Shown: positions 26,969 through 35,971 of the stretch, piece by piece
Layout: each line of letters starts with the position of its first letter
How positions within the stretch are numbered: position 1 is the first letter of the stretch
Origin: Methylotenera sp.
GTDB taxonomy: Bacteria > Pseudomonadota > Gammaproteobacteria > Burkholderiales > Methylophilaceae
Assembly: GCF_030684185.1 (NCBI RefSeq)
Contig: NZ_JAUXOY010000014.1
Location: forward strand, 590,001 to 654,000
Reading direction: 5' to 3'
DNA length: 64,000 nucleotides
Program-made: the position numbers and the translations under genes
Notes under the pieces: generated by a model
Told to the model about the DNA's origin: nothing
Seen by the model: the letters and a program-made list of their open reading frames with translations, nothing else
Database searches by the model: none

Positions 26969-27844
26969 ATGACCATACAAAACTTCCTTACAGTATCTGA
27001 TCATAACCGCGATGTAGGCGGCATGAAGTATATTTATCCTGTTGTTTCACGTCGCGCAGGCGGTGTTTCAATCGGTATTAATCTCAATATCAATAATGCC
27101 TGCAATTGGCGTTGTGTTTATTGCCAAGTGCCGAATCTCACGCGAGGCACTCCGCCGCCAATTGAGTTGGATGTGTTAGAGCGGGAGTTACGCACATTTT
27201 TGAGCTATGCGCTGCATGGTGACTTTATGGAGCGTTATGTGGCTGTTGGCGATAGGCATATTAAAGACATTGCATTTTCTGGCAATGGTGAGCCTACGAG
27301 CGCTAAAGAATTTCCTGAAGTGGTGCTTTTAGTTGAAAAAGTACTGACTGATTTCAATTTGCTTGGTGATTCATTGAATACCAAGCAAATAAATCCCATC
27401 AAAATCAGGGTAATTACCAATGGAAGCTTGATGGATAAGCCAGCAATACTGGCTAGCATTAGTCACCTAGCTAAGTGCAATGGAGAGGTGTGGTTTAAGA
27501 TTGATGCAGGTACTAAAGAAGGTATTGTACGCATCAACGATGTGAACCTGAATCCGCAAAGTCATCTACAACGCCTTAAAAACTGTGCAAAAGCATGCCC
27601 GACTTTTATTCAAACCTGCATGTTTGCATTGGATGGTCAGCCGCCATCAGAGAGTGATATTTCAGCGTATCTGACGCTGATTAGTCAGGTTAAGGACGTT
27701 GTTCAAGGGGTGCATTTGTACGGGTTGGCCCGGCCATCTTATCAGGCTGAAGCCCCGAGACTTAGCCGATTGTCAGTTGAGTGGCTGGAGGGCGTTGCAG
27801 AGCGTATACGTCAGTTAGGTCTTGACGTATACGTCAATCCTTAA
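26969..27844 (+). CDS. Radical SAM domain protein of unknown function
   Basis: Protein of 291 residues with a radical SAM cluster motif NNACNWRCVYCQVPN (CxxxCxxC), followed by an IAFSGNGEPTSAKEF segment (GGE-like SAM-binding) and VRVITNGSL. The body resembles MoaA/NifB-like TIM-barrel radical SAM proteins, but I cannot name the reaction. The ending LSRLSVEWLEGVAERIRQLGLDVYVNP is conserved in related proteobacterial proteins. Placement after fnr suggests a role in low-oxygen physiology, which is only an inference. Its last 4 nt overlap the convergent ubiM-like gene. Confidence 0.8.
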   Translation: MTIQNFLTVSDHNRDVGGMKYIYPVVSRRAGGVSIGINLNINNACNWRCVYCQVPNLTRGTPPPIELDVLERELRTFLSYALHGDFMERYVAVGDRHIKDIAFSGNGEPTSAKEFPEVVLLVEKVLTDFNLLGDSLNTKQINPIKIRVITNGSLMDKPAILASISHLAKCNGEVWFKIDAGTKEGIVRINDVNLNPQSHLQRLKNCAKACPTFIQTCMFALDGQPPSESDISAYLTLISQVKDVVQGVHLYGLARPSYQAEAPRLSRLSVEWLEGVAERIRQLGLDVYVNP

Positions 27845-29019
27845 CGGGCGTCTGCTAAAAACCCTGCTACAGCACGTTTAAACGGCGTGATGCGATTACC
27901 TATGCGGAGTGCCCCAGCGCGTAGTAGTCTGGCCGGCGGGCTATTACCCCCGTAAATTTTAGCAATCGCATGGGTAGCAATAAATAGCGGACGTGTATCG
28001 CGCCGATGCGCTTGTTCATAACGTAGCAGAAGGCTATGCGAAGCGATATCTTTATCTGATGCAATAGCTACTTTTATTTCGGCTGACAAGGTGGCAATCC
28101 CTTTTAAGCCAAAATTAAAGCCATGCGCAGTGACCGGATGCATACCAACGGCGGCGTCACCGACTAATGCAAAACGCTCACCTATTAAACGCTTGGAATA
28201 TACGGTAACTAATGGGTATGCGTGGCGCGTGGAGATAAGGCGCATTGCCCCAAGTCTATGTTTGAATCGCGCCGAAACCTCACGGTTAAAATCATCTTCG
28301 TGCATTTTCATCAGGCGATTCATTTCATCTGGCGCTAGTGTAATGACGACAGATGAGCGCGACCCATTCATGGGTAAAAGTGCTAAAGTTTGTCCGTAGT
28401 CAAACCATTCCCAAGCAGTATGCTCGTGCGAAACAGGGTGCTCCATGACGCACACCATCATTGTTTTTCCAAAATCATGCATATCTGCTGCAATGCCCAT
28501 TGCACGACGTGTTTCGGAGAAACGGCTGTCTGCACCAATCAATAATTTTGCCTGAATGACTTCTCCGTCATCAAGCGTAATTTCAGCACTATTCGAATTT
28601 GTCTGAATGTTTGTTACTTGTACTTCTGTTTTAAGTGCAATGGCAGGTGATTGTTTAATCGCTTCGTATGCGGCCTTGCGTATGAGGTGGTTTGAAATCA
28701 AATAACCGAGCTCAGTTTGCTTGGTATCCCGATGGCCGATATTTAATGAGAAGGGTGAGGAACCATTGAAAACACGTGCATCCCGCAAGGGAGAAATTGC
28801 CTGCGGTTCAATATGCGCCCATAAACCTAACTCGCGCATTAGTTTTGCTGAGTGATGCGTTAACGCTATCTCGCGACCATCAAAAGCAGGCGATGACAAT
28901 GAGGTTTCAGCTTGGCGTTCGAGTACAACAATTTTTAAACCAGTTTCAGCGAGTGATTTAGCGAGGCATAAACCTGCTGGCCCAGCTCCAATGATTGCAA
29001 CATCGGCTATGGTCATCAT
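27841..29019 (-). CDS. ubiM: UbiH/VisC-family FAD monooxygenase, UbiM-like
   Basis: Flavoprotein hydroxylase of the ubiquinone pathway family (392 residues). It has the N-terminal FAD dinucleotide fold VAIIGAGPAGLCLAKSLAETG, the DGREIALTHHS segment with the conserved R, and LLIGADSRFSETRR. The second FAD motif is FALVGDAAVGMHPVTAHGFNFGL. In UbiH/F/I the last motif reads HPIAGQGLN, and the TAHGFN variant is typical of UbiM, a hydroxylase covering several ring positions. It lies 3 nt after the FixH-like gene on the same strand, so it may be expressed with the cbb3 assembly genes. Symbol is a best estimate. Confidence 0.78.
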   Translation of the reverse strand: MMTIADVAIIGAGPAGLCLAKSLAETGLKIVVLERQAETSLSSPAFDGREIALTHHSAKLMRELGLWAHIEPQAISPLRDARVFNGSSPFSLNIGHRDTKQTELGYLISNHLIRKAAYEAIKQSPAIALKTEVQVTNIQTNSNSAEITLDDGEVIQAKLLIGADSRFSETRRAMGIAADMHDFGKTMMVCVMEHPVSHEHTAWEWFDYGQTLALLPMNGSRSSVVITLAPDEMNRLMKMHEDDFNREVSARFKHRLGAMRLISTRHAYPLVTVYSKRLIGERFALVGDAAVGMHPVTAHGFNFGLKGIATLSAEIKVAIASDKDIASHSLLLRYEQAHRRDTRPLFIATHAIAKIYGGNSPPARLLRAGALRIGNRITPFKRAVAGFLADAR

Positions 29020-29022
29020 GGC

Positions 29023-29295
29023 TTAGGGTTTAACTGACCTGTCTTGTATTGGCTTAAGCCCGGTAGCGGCATGGTTGCGAGCCTGACCTGCTGGCGCAAA
29101 TTCATCGCGTTGTTCATTCAGTGTTTTATTGATTTCTATGCCTTTGCGATAATAATCATCATCAATTACAGGGTCTGGTCTACTGACGGCTAGATACAAG
29201 GTAATAAAGCCAGCGATAATGACTAACAGCGGCCCGGAAATGAGGAACCAGACGTAGCCATAATTCCACCAGGGTTTGGTATCTAGTGTTTCCAT
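29023..29295 (-). CDS. FixH/CcoH-like cbb3 oxidase assembly protein
   Basis: Single-pass membrane protein of 90 residues. One hydrophobic helix (VWFLISGPLLVIIAGFITLYLAV, about residues 15-37) is followed by SRPDPVIDDDYYRKGIEINKTL, the conserved DDYYRKG motif of the FixH family. The short C-terminus lacks the periplasmic Ig-like domain of rhizobial FixH. CcoH/FixH aids late assembly of cbb3 oxidase. It lies 69 nt downstream of ccoG and immediately upstream of the UbiM-like gene. Confidence 0.85.
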   Translation of the reverse strand: METLDTKPWWNYGYVWFLISGPLLVIIAGFITLYLAVSRPDPVIDDDYYRKGIEINKTLNEQRDEFAPAGQARNHAATGLKPIQDRSVKP

Positions 29296-29364
29296 TGTGT
29301 ACTCCTTAAATTTGTATTTGGTTATATGTTACTGATTAACTATATGTACTTATTGTTTAAATGA

Positions 29365-30891
29365 CTATTGCCTTGGAACCAGGAATACCGATTTTTCTGT
29401 AATAGTTTCCTTGCTTTCAAGTGCCTGTATTTCAAACATGATTTTATGTGAACCTGATTTTTCTGTTCCATCAGGGATTTTCAAATCTACAATAATCCAA
29501 CGAGACTCGGCTGGCTTTACTAAAATTGCCTTATTTTCATTTTCTTCATCTTCGATATTTTTTGAATCCTCTGACTTTAATGCCTGATTCATATCTTTGG
29601 AATCTTTAGCGGGTTTTTTATTTTTTGCAACTTTAGTTTCAATTTCCAAGTCTTTAAGACCACTGACATTGAGCTTGAAGTGTTGTGTGCTCTCAGTGCC
29701 ATTCATGATTTGTAAACGATAGACATTTTCAATCATTCCATCATCGGTCATACGCGCAATTACACCATCACGTACCACGTTAACTCTAAACGGTGTTCTC
29801 AACCACAAACTTGCCAGTAAGCTCACAATTAGCAAGATAAGCACAGCTGAGTAAATTAGGACACGTGGTCTTAAAATACGTTGCAACATTTGTTTGTGTG
29901 TCCATTTATTGTCGACTGCATTCTGTGTAGAGTATTTGACTAAACCGCGCTCATAGCCCATTTTATCCATCACGGTATCACATACGTCGGCGCAAGCACC
30001 ACAACCAATGCACTCATATTGCAAACCTTTGCGAATATCAATTCCAGTTGGACAAACCTGTACACATAGGTTGCAATCAATACAGGAACCCAATTCTTTG
30101 GAATTTACTTCTACTTTACGTGATCTGCCACCGCGCGGTTCACCGCGTGCTTCATCGTAGGTGACGATTAGCGTGTCATCATCAAACATTGCACTTTGAA
30201 AGCGTGCGTAAGGACACATGTATTTACAGACTTGCTCGCGCATAAATCCAGCATTGCCATAAGTAGCAAAACCGTAAAAGCATATCCAAAAGGTTTCCCA
30301 TGGGCCTAGATTTAAGCTCAACACTGATTGGCTAAGTTCACGTATAGGGGTGAAGTAGCCGACAAAGGTAAAGCCAGTCCATAACGCAAAGGCAATCCAA
30401 ACAAAGTGCTTGGCAGCTTTTCTGCTAAATTTTTTGGAAGACATGTCAGCTGCATCTAGTCGCATGCGTGCAGCACGGTCGCCTTCAATCTTTCTCTCTA
30501 TCCAAAGGAATATTTCAGTATATACCGTCTGAGGGCAGGCATAGCCACACCATAAACGCCCAGCAATGGCGGTAAATAAAAAGAGCGAAAGTGCTGAGAT
30601 GATTAGAATTGCCGTGAGGTAAATCAGGTCTTGCGGATATAGCACCAAGTTGAAGATATAAAAGCGCTTGGTTTCCAAGTTAAATAATAAGGCTTGGCGA
30701 CTACCCCAGTCTAGCCAGGGTACACCATAAAAAAACAGCTGGGTCAGCCAAATCATGACCCAGCGCCACTTGGTAAAGAATCCAGAAACACTACGTGGAT
30801 AAACCTTATCTTGCGCTTCGTACAGCGAAATGACGACTTCGTTTAAGGGAATCGTTTTTTCCGCTGATTTAGCGCCAGGTGTTTCTTTCAT
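29365..30891 (-). CDS. ccoG: Cytochrome oxidase accessory protein CcoG (RdxA/FixG)
   Basis: Membrane-bound ferredoxin-like protein of 508 residues that acts in copper reduction for cbb3 assembly. It has five or six hydrophobic helices, CGYACPQTVYTEIF after helix 2-3, and CKYMCPYARFQ. A 2[4Fe-4S] domain follows, with CIDCNLCVQVCPTGIDIRKG and ECIGCGACADVCD. The C-terminal Ig-like periplasmic domain (about 350-508) carries an unusual lysine/glutamate/aspartate-rich insert of roughly 40 residues at about 415-455. ccoS and ccoI are not present nearby. A MITE-like element separates it from ccoP. Confidence 0.93.
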   Translation of the reverse strand: MKETPGAKSAEKTIPLNEVVISLYEAQDKVYPRSVSGFFTKWRWVMIWLTQLFFYGVPWLDWGSRQALLFNLETKRFYIFNLVLYPQDLIYLTAILIISALSLFLFTAIAGRLWCGYACPQTVYTEIFLWIERKIEGDRAARMRLDAADMSSKKFSRKAAKHFVWIAFALWTGFTFVGYFTPIRELSQSVLSLNLGPWETFWICFYGFATYGNAGFMREQVCKYMCPYARFQSAMFDDDTLIVTYDEARGEPRGGRSRKVEVNSKELGSCIDCNLCVQVCPTGIDIRKGLQYECIGCGACADVCDTVMDKMGYERGLVKYSTQNAVDNKWTHKQMLQRILRPRVLIYSAVLILLIVSLLASLWLRTPFRVNVVRDGVIARMTDDGMIENVYRLQIMNGTESTQHFKLNVSGLKDLEIETKVAKNKKPAKDSKDMNQALKSEDSKNIEDEENENKAILVKPAESRWIIVDLKIPDGTEKSGSHKIMFEIQALESKETITEKSVFLVPRQ

Positions 30892-30924
30892 TCATCCTAC
30901 TTTCATTAACCAATTACGACTTAA

Positions 30925-31065
30925 GGGCACCTCTATAAATACAATTTTCGTTATTATACGGCGTTGCGAACAAAAAATAACTCCTTATATATCAACTATA
31001 TACCGCGTCGCTATTTTTTGTTCACGCCTTGTCTAATTTAGAAACTTGTATTTATAGAGATGCCC
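30925..31065. mobile_element. MITE-like element between ccoP and ccoG
   Basis: A 141-bp element with terminal inverted repeats GGGCACCTCTATAAATACAA and TTGTATTTATAGAGATGCCC (one mismatch) flanked on both sides by TTAA, a plausible target duplication. Inside is a second inverted pair with AACAAAAAATA / TATTTTTTGTT. No reading frame is present. It shares interior blocks (GCGTTGCG, ACCGCGT, CCTTGT) with the element at 49756. Confidence 0.8.
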
Positions 31066-31089
31066 TTAATACATTGCCGATATCCGGCA

Positions 31090-31995
31090 TTATTTATTAT
31101 TTGAAAAACCCCAAACATAAGCTGTTAAAACTTGTATTTGTGCAGGCGTAAATTTACCTTCCTGTGCAGGCATGTGGTTTATGACACCTTCATTAATACG
31201 TTTGATAATGGCCGCTTCACCTGCACCATGTAACCAAACATTATCCGTCAGATTAGGTGCACCTATCGCTTGATTCCCTTTTCCATCCGCACCATGACAT
31301 GCAGCACATACAGCAAACTTTTCTTTACCTAATCCTGCACGGCCTGAGTCAAACATACTGCCTGATAAACTAAGCACATAATTGGCAACGTTTTTCACAT
31401 CATCCTGAGTACCTAACGCTGCTGCTAAAGGTGGCATCATAGCATTGCGACCAGCAACAATCGTTTCATGTATTTTTTCAGGACTACCACCATGTATCCA
31501 GTCGTTATCGGTCAGATTTGGGAAGCCACGGCTACCACGAGCATCTGAACCATGACATTGTGAACAGTTATTCATAAATAAACGTTCACCAATGGCATGA
31601 GCCTCTGGGTTTTTTGATAGCTCTTCTACTGGCATAGCTGCAAACTTGGCGTATAAAGGTTCTAACGCCTTGTTTGCTTTAGCAACTTCCTTGTCATACT
31701 GATTGTTTTGTGTCCAGCCTAACTTGCCGGCAAAACTGCCTAAGCCAGGATATGCAGCTAAATAGAACAGAGAAAAGATGATAGTGATGATAAACATCCA
31801 AACCCACCAGCGGGGTAGTGAATTATTCATTTCACGAATATCCTCATCCCACACATGGCCACTGGTATTGTCACCGCTTGCACTTACTACCTTAATTTTG
31901 CTGGTTAGCCACAACAACAGCGCACAGCCAAAAATACCACCTAGTGCAATGACTGTAATGAACATAGGCCAAAAACTACTTGTAAAGTCACTCAT
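31090..31995 (-). CDS. ccoP: cbb3-type cytochrome c oxidase subunit III (diheme)
   Basis: Membrane-anchored diheme cytochrome c of 301 residues that feeds electrons to CcoN. Two hydrophobic segments are at the N-terminus (about 10-30 and 60-82) with the conserved HVWDEDIREMNNSLPRWW between them. Two heme sites follow: CSQCHG near residue 145 and CAACHG near residue 225, each with a downstream methionine (MMPPLA, MPAQEG) as axial ligand. The gene follows ccoQ by 42 nt on the minus strand. Confidence 0.96.
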   Translation of the reverse strand: MSDFTSSFWPMFITVIALGGIFGCALLLWLTSKIKVVSASGDNTSGHVWDEDIREMNNSLPRWWVWMFIITIIFSLFYLAAYPGLGSFAGKLGWTQNNQYDKEVAKANKALEPLYAKFAAMPVEELSKNPEAHAIGERLFMNNCSQCHGSDARGSRGFPNLTDNDWIHGGSPEKIHETIVAGRNAMMPPLAAALGTQDDVKNVANYVLSLSGSMFDSGRAGLGKEKFAVCAACHGADGKGNQAIGAPNLTDNVWLHGAGEAAIIKRINEGVINHMPAQEGKFTPAQIQVLTAYVWGFSNNK

Positions 31996-32037
31996 TTTAT
32001 TTTCCTTTATTCTTCATCATGTGAAGTTTTCTTAACC

Positions 32038-32175
32038 TTAATCTTCTTTAAAAGGCAGGTTGGCTGCATCTTTAAAGTCTGAAGTGTTTCGACGCCGCCA
32101 AACCCAGACCAGGATGCCAATAAACACAATAAAACTAACAATGGTCGCCAAGATTCGAAGTGTATTAATATCCAT
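32038..32175 (-). CDS. ccoQ: cbb3-type cytochrome c oxidase subunit CcoQ
   Basis: Small membrane protein of 45 residues read on the minus strand from the ATG at 32175: MDINTLRILATIVSFIVFIG, then a helix end LVWVWRRR and a short acidic tail ending PFKED. One transmembrane helix followed by WxWRRRxxxDFxxAAxLPF is the usual CcoQ pattern. CcoQ stabilises the CcoP-CcoNO interaction. It occupies the slot between ccoO (32-nt gap) and ccoP, as in other ccoNOQP operons. Confidence 0.92.
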   Translation of the reverse strand: MDINTLRILATIVSFIVFIGILVWVWRRRNTSDFKDAANLPFKED

Positions 32176-32207
32176 TTTGAGTTCTCTGTTAATTTCTGAA
32201 GTTTAGG

Positions 32208-32834
32208 TTACTTTAAGTGAATGCCTAAAACCTGCAGATACGCAATCATTGCATCCATCTCAGTTTTACCTTTTACTTCTTCTGCTGCACCCGCAATATC
32301 AGCATCGGTATAAGGCACACCTACTTTACGCAATGCTTTCATGTGTGAAGGCATTGCATCAGCATCGACTAGATTAGTTTCTAACCATGGGTAGGCTGGC
32401 ATAATGGACTCAGGTACAAGGTCGCGCGGGTTAATTAAGTGAATGCGTTGCCATTCATCACTGTATTTCCCACCTACACGATGTAAGTCTGGGCCAGTAC
32501 GTTTACTACCCCATTGGAATGGGTGGTCGTAAACAAACTCGCCAGCTACAGAATAGTGACCATAACGTAGTGTTTCAGCACGGAACGGACGAATCATTTG
32601 TGAATGGCAGTTGTAGCAACCTTCACGCGTGTAGATATCACGCCCTGCTAATTGTAACGACGTATAAGGCATCAACCCTTTGATTGGTTCAGTAGTGGAT
32701 TTTTGGAAAAACAGTGGCACGATTTCCACTAGTCCGCCAAAAGCTACTGTAATTAAAATCAACACAACCATTAAAAAACTATTGGTCTCAATTTTATCGT
32801 GGCTGAACCCACTTTTTTTATCTTCATTTGACAT
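32208..32834 (-). CDS. ccoO: cbb3-type cytochrome c oxidase subunit II (monoheme)
   Basis: Monoheme membrane cytochrome c of 208 residues. It has one N-terminal helix ([24 protein letters not shown]), then [17 protein letters not shown] with the heme motif CYNCH. The conserved [35 protein letters not shown] and the axial methionine in [10 protein letters not shown] follow. It lies 11 nt downstream of ccoN. Confidence 0.97.
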   Translation of the reverse strand: MSNEDKKSGFSHDKIETNSFLMVVLILITVAFGGLVEIVPLFFQKSTTEPIKGLMPYTSLQLAGRDIYTREGCYNCHSQMIRPFRAETLRYGHYSVAGEFVYDHPFQWGSKRTGPDLHRVGGKYSDEWQRIHLINPRDLVPESIMPAYPWLETNLVDADAMPSHMKALRKVGVPYTDADIAGAAEEVKGKTEMDAMIAYLQVLGIHLK

Positions 32835-32845
32835 GATGTTTTTCC

Positions 32846-34282
32846 TTAAGCGTGGGCAGCAACAGGTGGAATCGCAACAACAGCAGCTTTACCGCTTGTT
32901 GCCGTTTTAATCACATTCCACAACATAATAATCATACCGCTTAGGTAAAGCAGACCACCTAAGGTACGGATGATGTAGTACGGTTGTTTAGCTTTAACGC
33001 TTTCTACAAATGTATAAGTCAGTGTGCCGTCAGCGTTGATAGCGCGCCACATTAAGCCTTCCATCACACCTGAAATCCATAATGCAGATATATACAACAC
33101 AATACCAATCGTTGCTAACCAGAAATGCAACTCAATGGCTTTGATGCTATGCATTTGTTTTTGACCAAACAAGCGCGGCACCATAAAGTAAAGTGAACCC
33201 ATAGAAACCAAGCCCACCCAGCCTAAAGCGCCAGAGTGCACGTGACCTACCGTCCAGTCAGTGTAGTGTGAGAGTGAGTTTACGGTTTTAATCGCCATCA
33301 TTGGGCCTTCAAACGTACTCATACCGTAGAAAGACAATGAAACAATCAAGAAGCGTAAGATAGGGTCAGTACGCAATTTGTGCCATGCACCAGACATTGT
33401 CATGATACCGTTGATCATACCGCCCCAGCTTGGTGCTAATAAAATCAGCGAGAACACCATACCTAAAGACTGAGTCCAGTCAGGTAATGCTGTGTAATGT
33501 AAGTGGTGAGGACCCGCCCACATGTAGGTGAAAATTAATGCCCAAAAGTGCACAATAGACAAGCTATATGAATAAACAGGACGACCAGCTTGTTTAGGTA
33601 CAAAGTAGTACATCATGCCCAGGAAACCAGCAGTAAGGAAGAAACCAACCGCGTTATGACCATACCACCATTGCACCATGGCATCTTGTACGCCAGCGTA
33701 AGCGGAGTAAGACTTCATGTAGCCAGCAGGGATTGCAGCACTGTTTACGATGTGTAGCAAGGCTACTGTAAGGATAAATGCACCTAAGAACCAGTTAGCT
33801 ACATAAATGTGTTTAACATTACGCTTGGCGATAGTGCCAAAGAACACGACTGCATAAGACACCCAAACTACAGCAATAAGCAAATCGATTGGCCATTCTA
33901 ATTCAGCGTACTCTTTACCTTGCGTAAAGCCCAAAGGTAATGAAACTGCTGCAGAGAGAATCACCAGTTGCCAACCCCAAAAGGTAAATGAGGCGAGTTT
34001 TGGCATAAACAGGCTGGTTTGGCAGGTACGCTGCACGATATAGTAAGACGTAGCAAATAAAGTACATCCGCCAAATGCAAAAATCACTGCATTAGTATGA
34101 AGTGGACGTAAGCGGCCGAAACTTGTCCACGGTAAACCGAGATTGAGTTCTGGCCAGACAAGCTGAGCGGCGATAATGACGCCGACCAGCATACCCACCA
34201 CGCCCCAAACCACGGCCATGATTGAAAATTGCCGTATAACACCATCGCTATACGTGGTTGATTGAGTTTTTAGATCTTGCAT
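32846..34282 (-). CDS. ccoN: cbb3-type cytochrome c oxidase subunit I
   Basis: Catalytic heme-copper subunit, 478 residues from the ATG at 34282, with about 12 transmembrane helices. Histidine ligands are visible in [15 protein letters not shown] (low-spin heme), [15 protein letters not shown] (copper site start), [13 protein letters not shown] (copper histidine pair) and [13 protein letters not shown] (heme histidines). The ATG at 34282 is preferred over a GTG six codons upstream because GGGGGAA precedes it. A perfect FNR box 81 nt upstream indicates induction at low oxygen. The high-affinity oxidase is the last electron acceptor step in micro-oxic respiration. Confidence 0.97.
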   Translation of the reverse strand: MQDLKTQSTTYSDGVIRQFSIMAVVWGVVGMLVGVIIAAQLVWPELNLGLPWTSFGRLRPLHTNAVIFAFGGCTLFATSYYIVQRTCQTSLFMPKLASFTFWGWQLVILSAAVSLPLGFTQGKEYAELEWPIDLLIAVVWVSYAVVFFGTIAKRNVKHIYVANWFLGAFILTVALLHIVNSAAIPAGYMKSYSAYAGVQDAMVQWWYGHNAVGFFLTAGFLGMMYYFVPKQAGRPVYSYSLSIVHFWALIFTYMWAGPHHLHYTALPDWTQSLGMVFSLILLAPSWGGMINGIMTMSGAWHKLRTDPILRFLIVSLSFYGMSTFEGPMMAIKTVNSLSHYTDWTVGHVHSGALGWVGLVSMGSLYFMVPRLFGQKQMHSIKAIELHFWLATIGIVLYISALWISGVMEGLMWRAINADGTLTYTFVESVKAKQPYYIIRTLGGLLYLSGMIIMLWNVIKTATSGKAAVVAIPPVAAHA

Positions 34283-34362
34283 TTGGTTCCCCCATAGCAC
34301 TTATTGATAATTCTTTGTGAGTTTCACACGTGACATTTTGTCGCACCAAGCCAAAAGCCCAA

Positions 34363-34376
34363 TTGATTTATATCAA
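34363..34376 (-). promoter_or_regulatory. FNR/ANR box upstream of ccoNOQP
   Basis: TTGATTTATATCAA, a perfect TTGAT-N4-ATCAA site, 81 nt upstream of the chosen ccoN start. Position and gene content fit class II FNR activation of the cbb3 operon. Confidence 0.9.
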
Positions 34377-34564
34377 CAGGTATGCAGAATGCGCATATTT
34401 TCTAATGCAGACTATTTAAGGTGATTTGATAGCCTGCACCAGAATTAGTTGCTCTAAAGAGTGTAATTTTACAGGATTTATACCATTCTGGTATTGGAAA
34501 ATTAATGCCAATTTCATACAAAAATGCAGAATCCTCATTTGCATCTAACCAAATACTAGGCAAG

Positions 34565-35950
34565 CTAGTGATTAGTTAGATTGTAACGACTTAATTTGTA
34601 CCATAGTGTACGTTCGCTTATATTGAGTAGCTTAGCTGCGCGGCTCTTATTGTCATTAGCTTGATTAAGTGCTTCTGTAATCATTTGCATTTCAAGTGAT
34701 TGCACTGCATCTGGAAGGGATAGTGACGCAGTGTGCTGTGCTGCTTCAGGCATTTTGGATTTTAAGCTGTGATGAATGTCATTGTTTGAATGTATGTCTG
34801 CAGGTAAATGCTGGACATGAATAGTGTGCCCTCCACAGACTATTGCAGCACGTTCCAACACATTTTCTAACTCACGCACATTGCCCGGCCATGAATAAGA
34901 TTGCAGCATGCGTATCGCGCTATCGTCAATACTGATATTGCGTTTTTTTAGAAAATGAGCGGCTAGTATTTCAATGTCACTTAACCGGTCACGCAATGGC
35001 GGTAAGTCAATACGAAAAACATTGAGTCGGTAATATAAGTCTTCACGTAACTTGCCCTCTTTAATGGCGTGCATGGGGTCGCGATTCGTTGCAGCCAAGA
35101 CACGGATATCCACGCTCAATGGGCGGTTGCTGCCAAGTCGTTCAATCGTGCCTTCTTGAAGCGCCCGAAGTAGCTTGGCTTGCAAGGAAATTGGCATTTC
35201 AGTGATTTCATCTAAAAACAACGTACCGCCATCGGCCAATTCAAATTTACCTACGCGCTCTTTGACTGCGCCGGTAAAAGCGCCGCGTTCGTGGCCAAAC
35301 AATTCAGACTCCAGCATTTCAGATGGAATGGCGGCGCAGTTCACCGCCACAAACAGCGAGTTTTTTCTCGGTGATTGTTGATGAATTGCACGGGCTACCA
35401 GTTCTTTGCCTGTACCTGTTTCGCCTGTAATCATTACGGTTACTTTTTCTGCGGCTACTTGCGAAATGGCATGATGCACTTTGCAAATTCCTGGACTTTC
35501 GCCAATAAGACATTTGCTAGTAAGGCTTTTTCCGCTTTGATTGGCTTCATCACGCAGAAATTGATTTTCTAGTTTTAATCGAGTGATAGAAAGCGCACGG
35601 CTAATGCCGATTTCAAGCGTTTCTAAATCAAATGGTCGTAGAATATAATCCGAAGCGCCCAATTTCATTGCTTGCACGGCGGAAGCAATTTCGCCTTGTG
35701 CTGTAACAATAATAACGGGAATCTCAATATTTTCAGTTCGCATGGCTTCCAGCAGTTTTAAGCCATCCATCACCGGCATGTGTAAATCGCTTACAACCAG
35801 GTCGACATTGTCATCTCGCAATATACGGAGTGCCTCCTGGCCATTTTCTGCCACTATCGGCTGGTAACCAGCCTGACGTAAACTAATTTCCAGTAAACGG
35901 CGCATGTGGGGTTCATCGTCAACCGCGAGAATACGTTTTTGCTGATTCAT
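34565..35950 (-). CDS. NtrC-family sigma-54-dependent response regulator
   Basis: Activator of 461 residues with receiver, AAA+ and Fis-type HTH domains. The receiver has DDEPHMRR and the phosphorylatable aspartate in [14 protein letters not shown] (D56), plus the K in LRPFDLETL in place of the usual KP motif. The AAA+ part has Walker A GETGTGKE, the sigma-54 loop GAFTGA, Walker [10 protein letters not shown] and the arginine finger region. The end [21 protein letters not shown] is the DNA-binding HTH. It follows its sensor kinase gene by 21 nt. A sigma-54 promoter match lies 3.5 kb away before the operon starting at 39532, a likely target by location only. Confidence 0.94.
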   Translation of the reverse strand: MNQQKRILAVDDEPHMRRLLEISLRQAGYQPIVAENGQEALRILRDDNVDLVVSDLHMPVMDGLKLLEAMRTENIEIPVIIVTAQGEIASAVQAMKLGASDYILRPFDLETLEIGISRALSITRLKLENQFLRDEANQSGKSLTSKCLIGESPGICKVHHAISQVAAEKVTVMITGETGTGKELVARAIHQQSPRKNSLFVAVNCAAIPSEMLESELFGHERGAFTGAVKERVGKFELADGGTLFLDEITEMPISLQAKLLRALQEGTIERLGSNRPLSVDIRVLAATNRDPMHAIKEGKLREDLYYRLNVFRIDLPPLRDRLSDIEILAAHFLKKRNISIDDSAIRMLQSYSWPGNVRELENVLERAAIVCGGHTIHVQHLPADIHSNNDIHHSLKSKMPEAAQHTASLSLPDAVQSLEMQMITEALNQANDNKSRAAKLLNISERTLWYKLSRYNLTNH

Positions 35951-35971
35951 TGATTGATATATCCCATAAAT

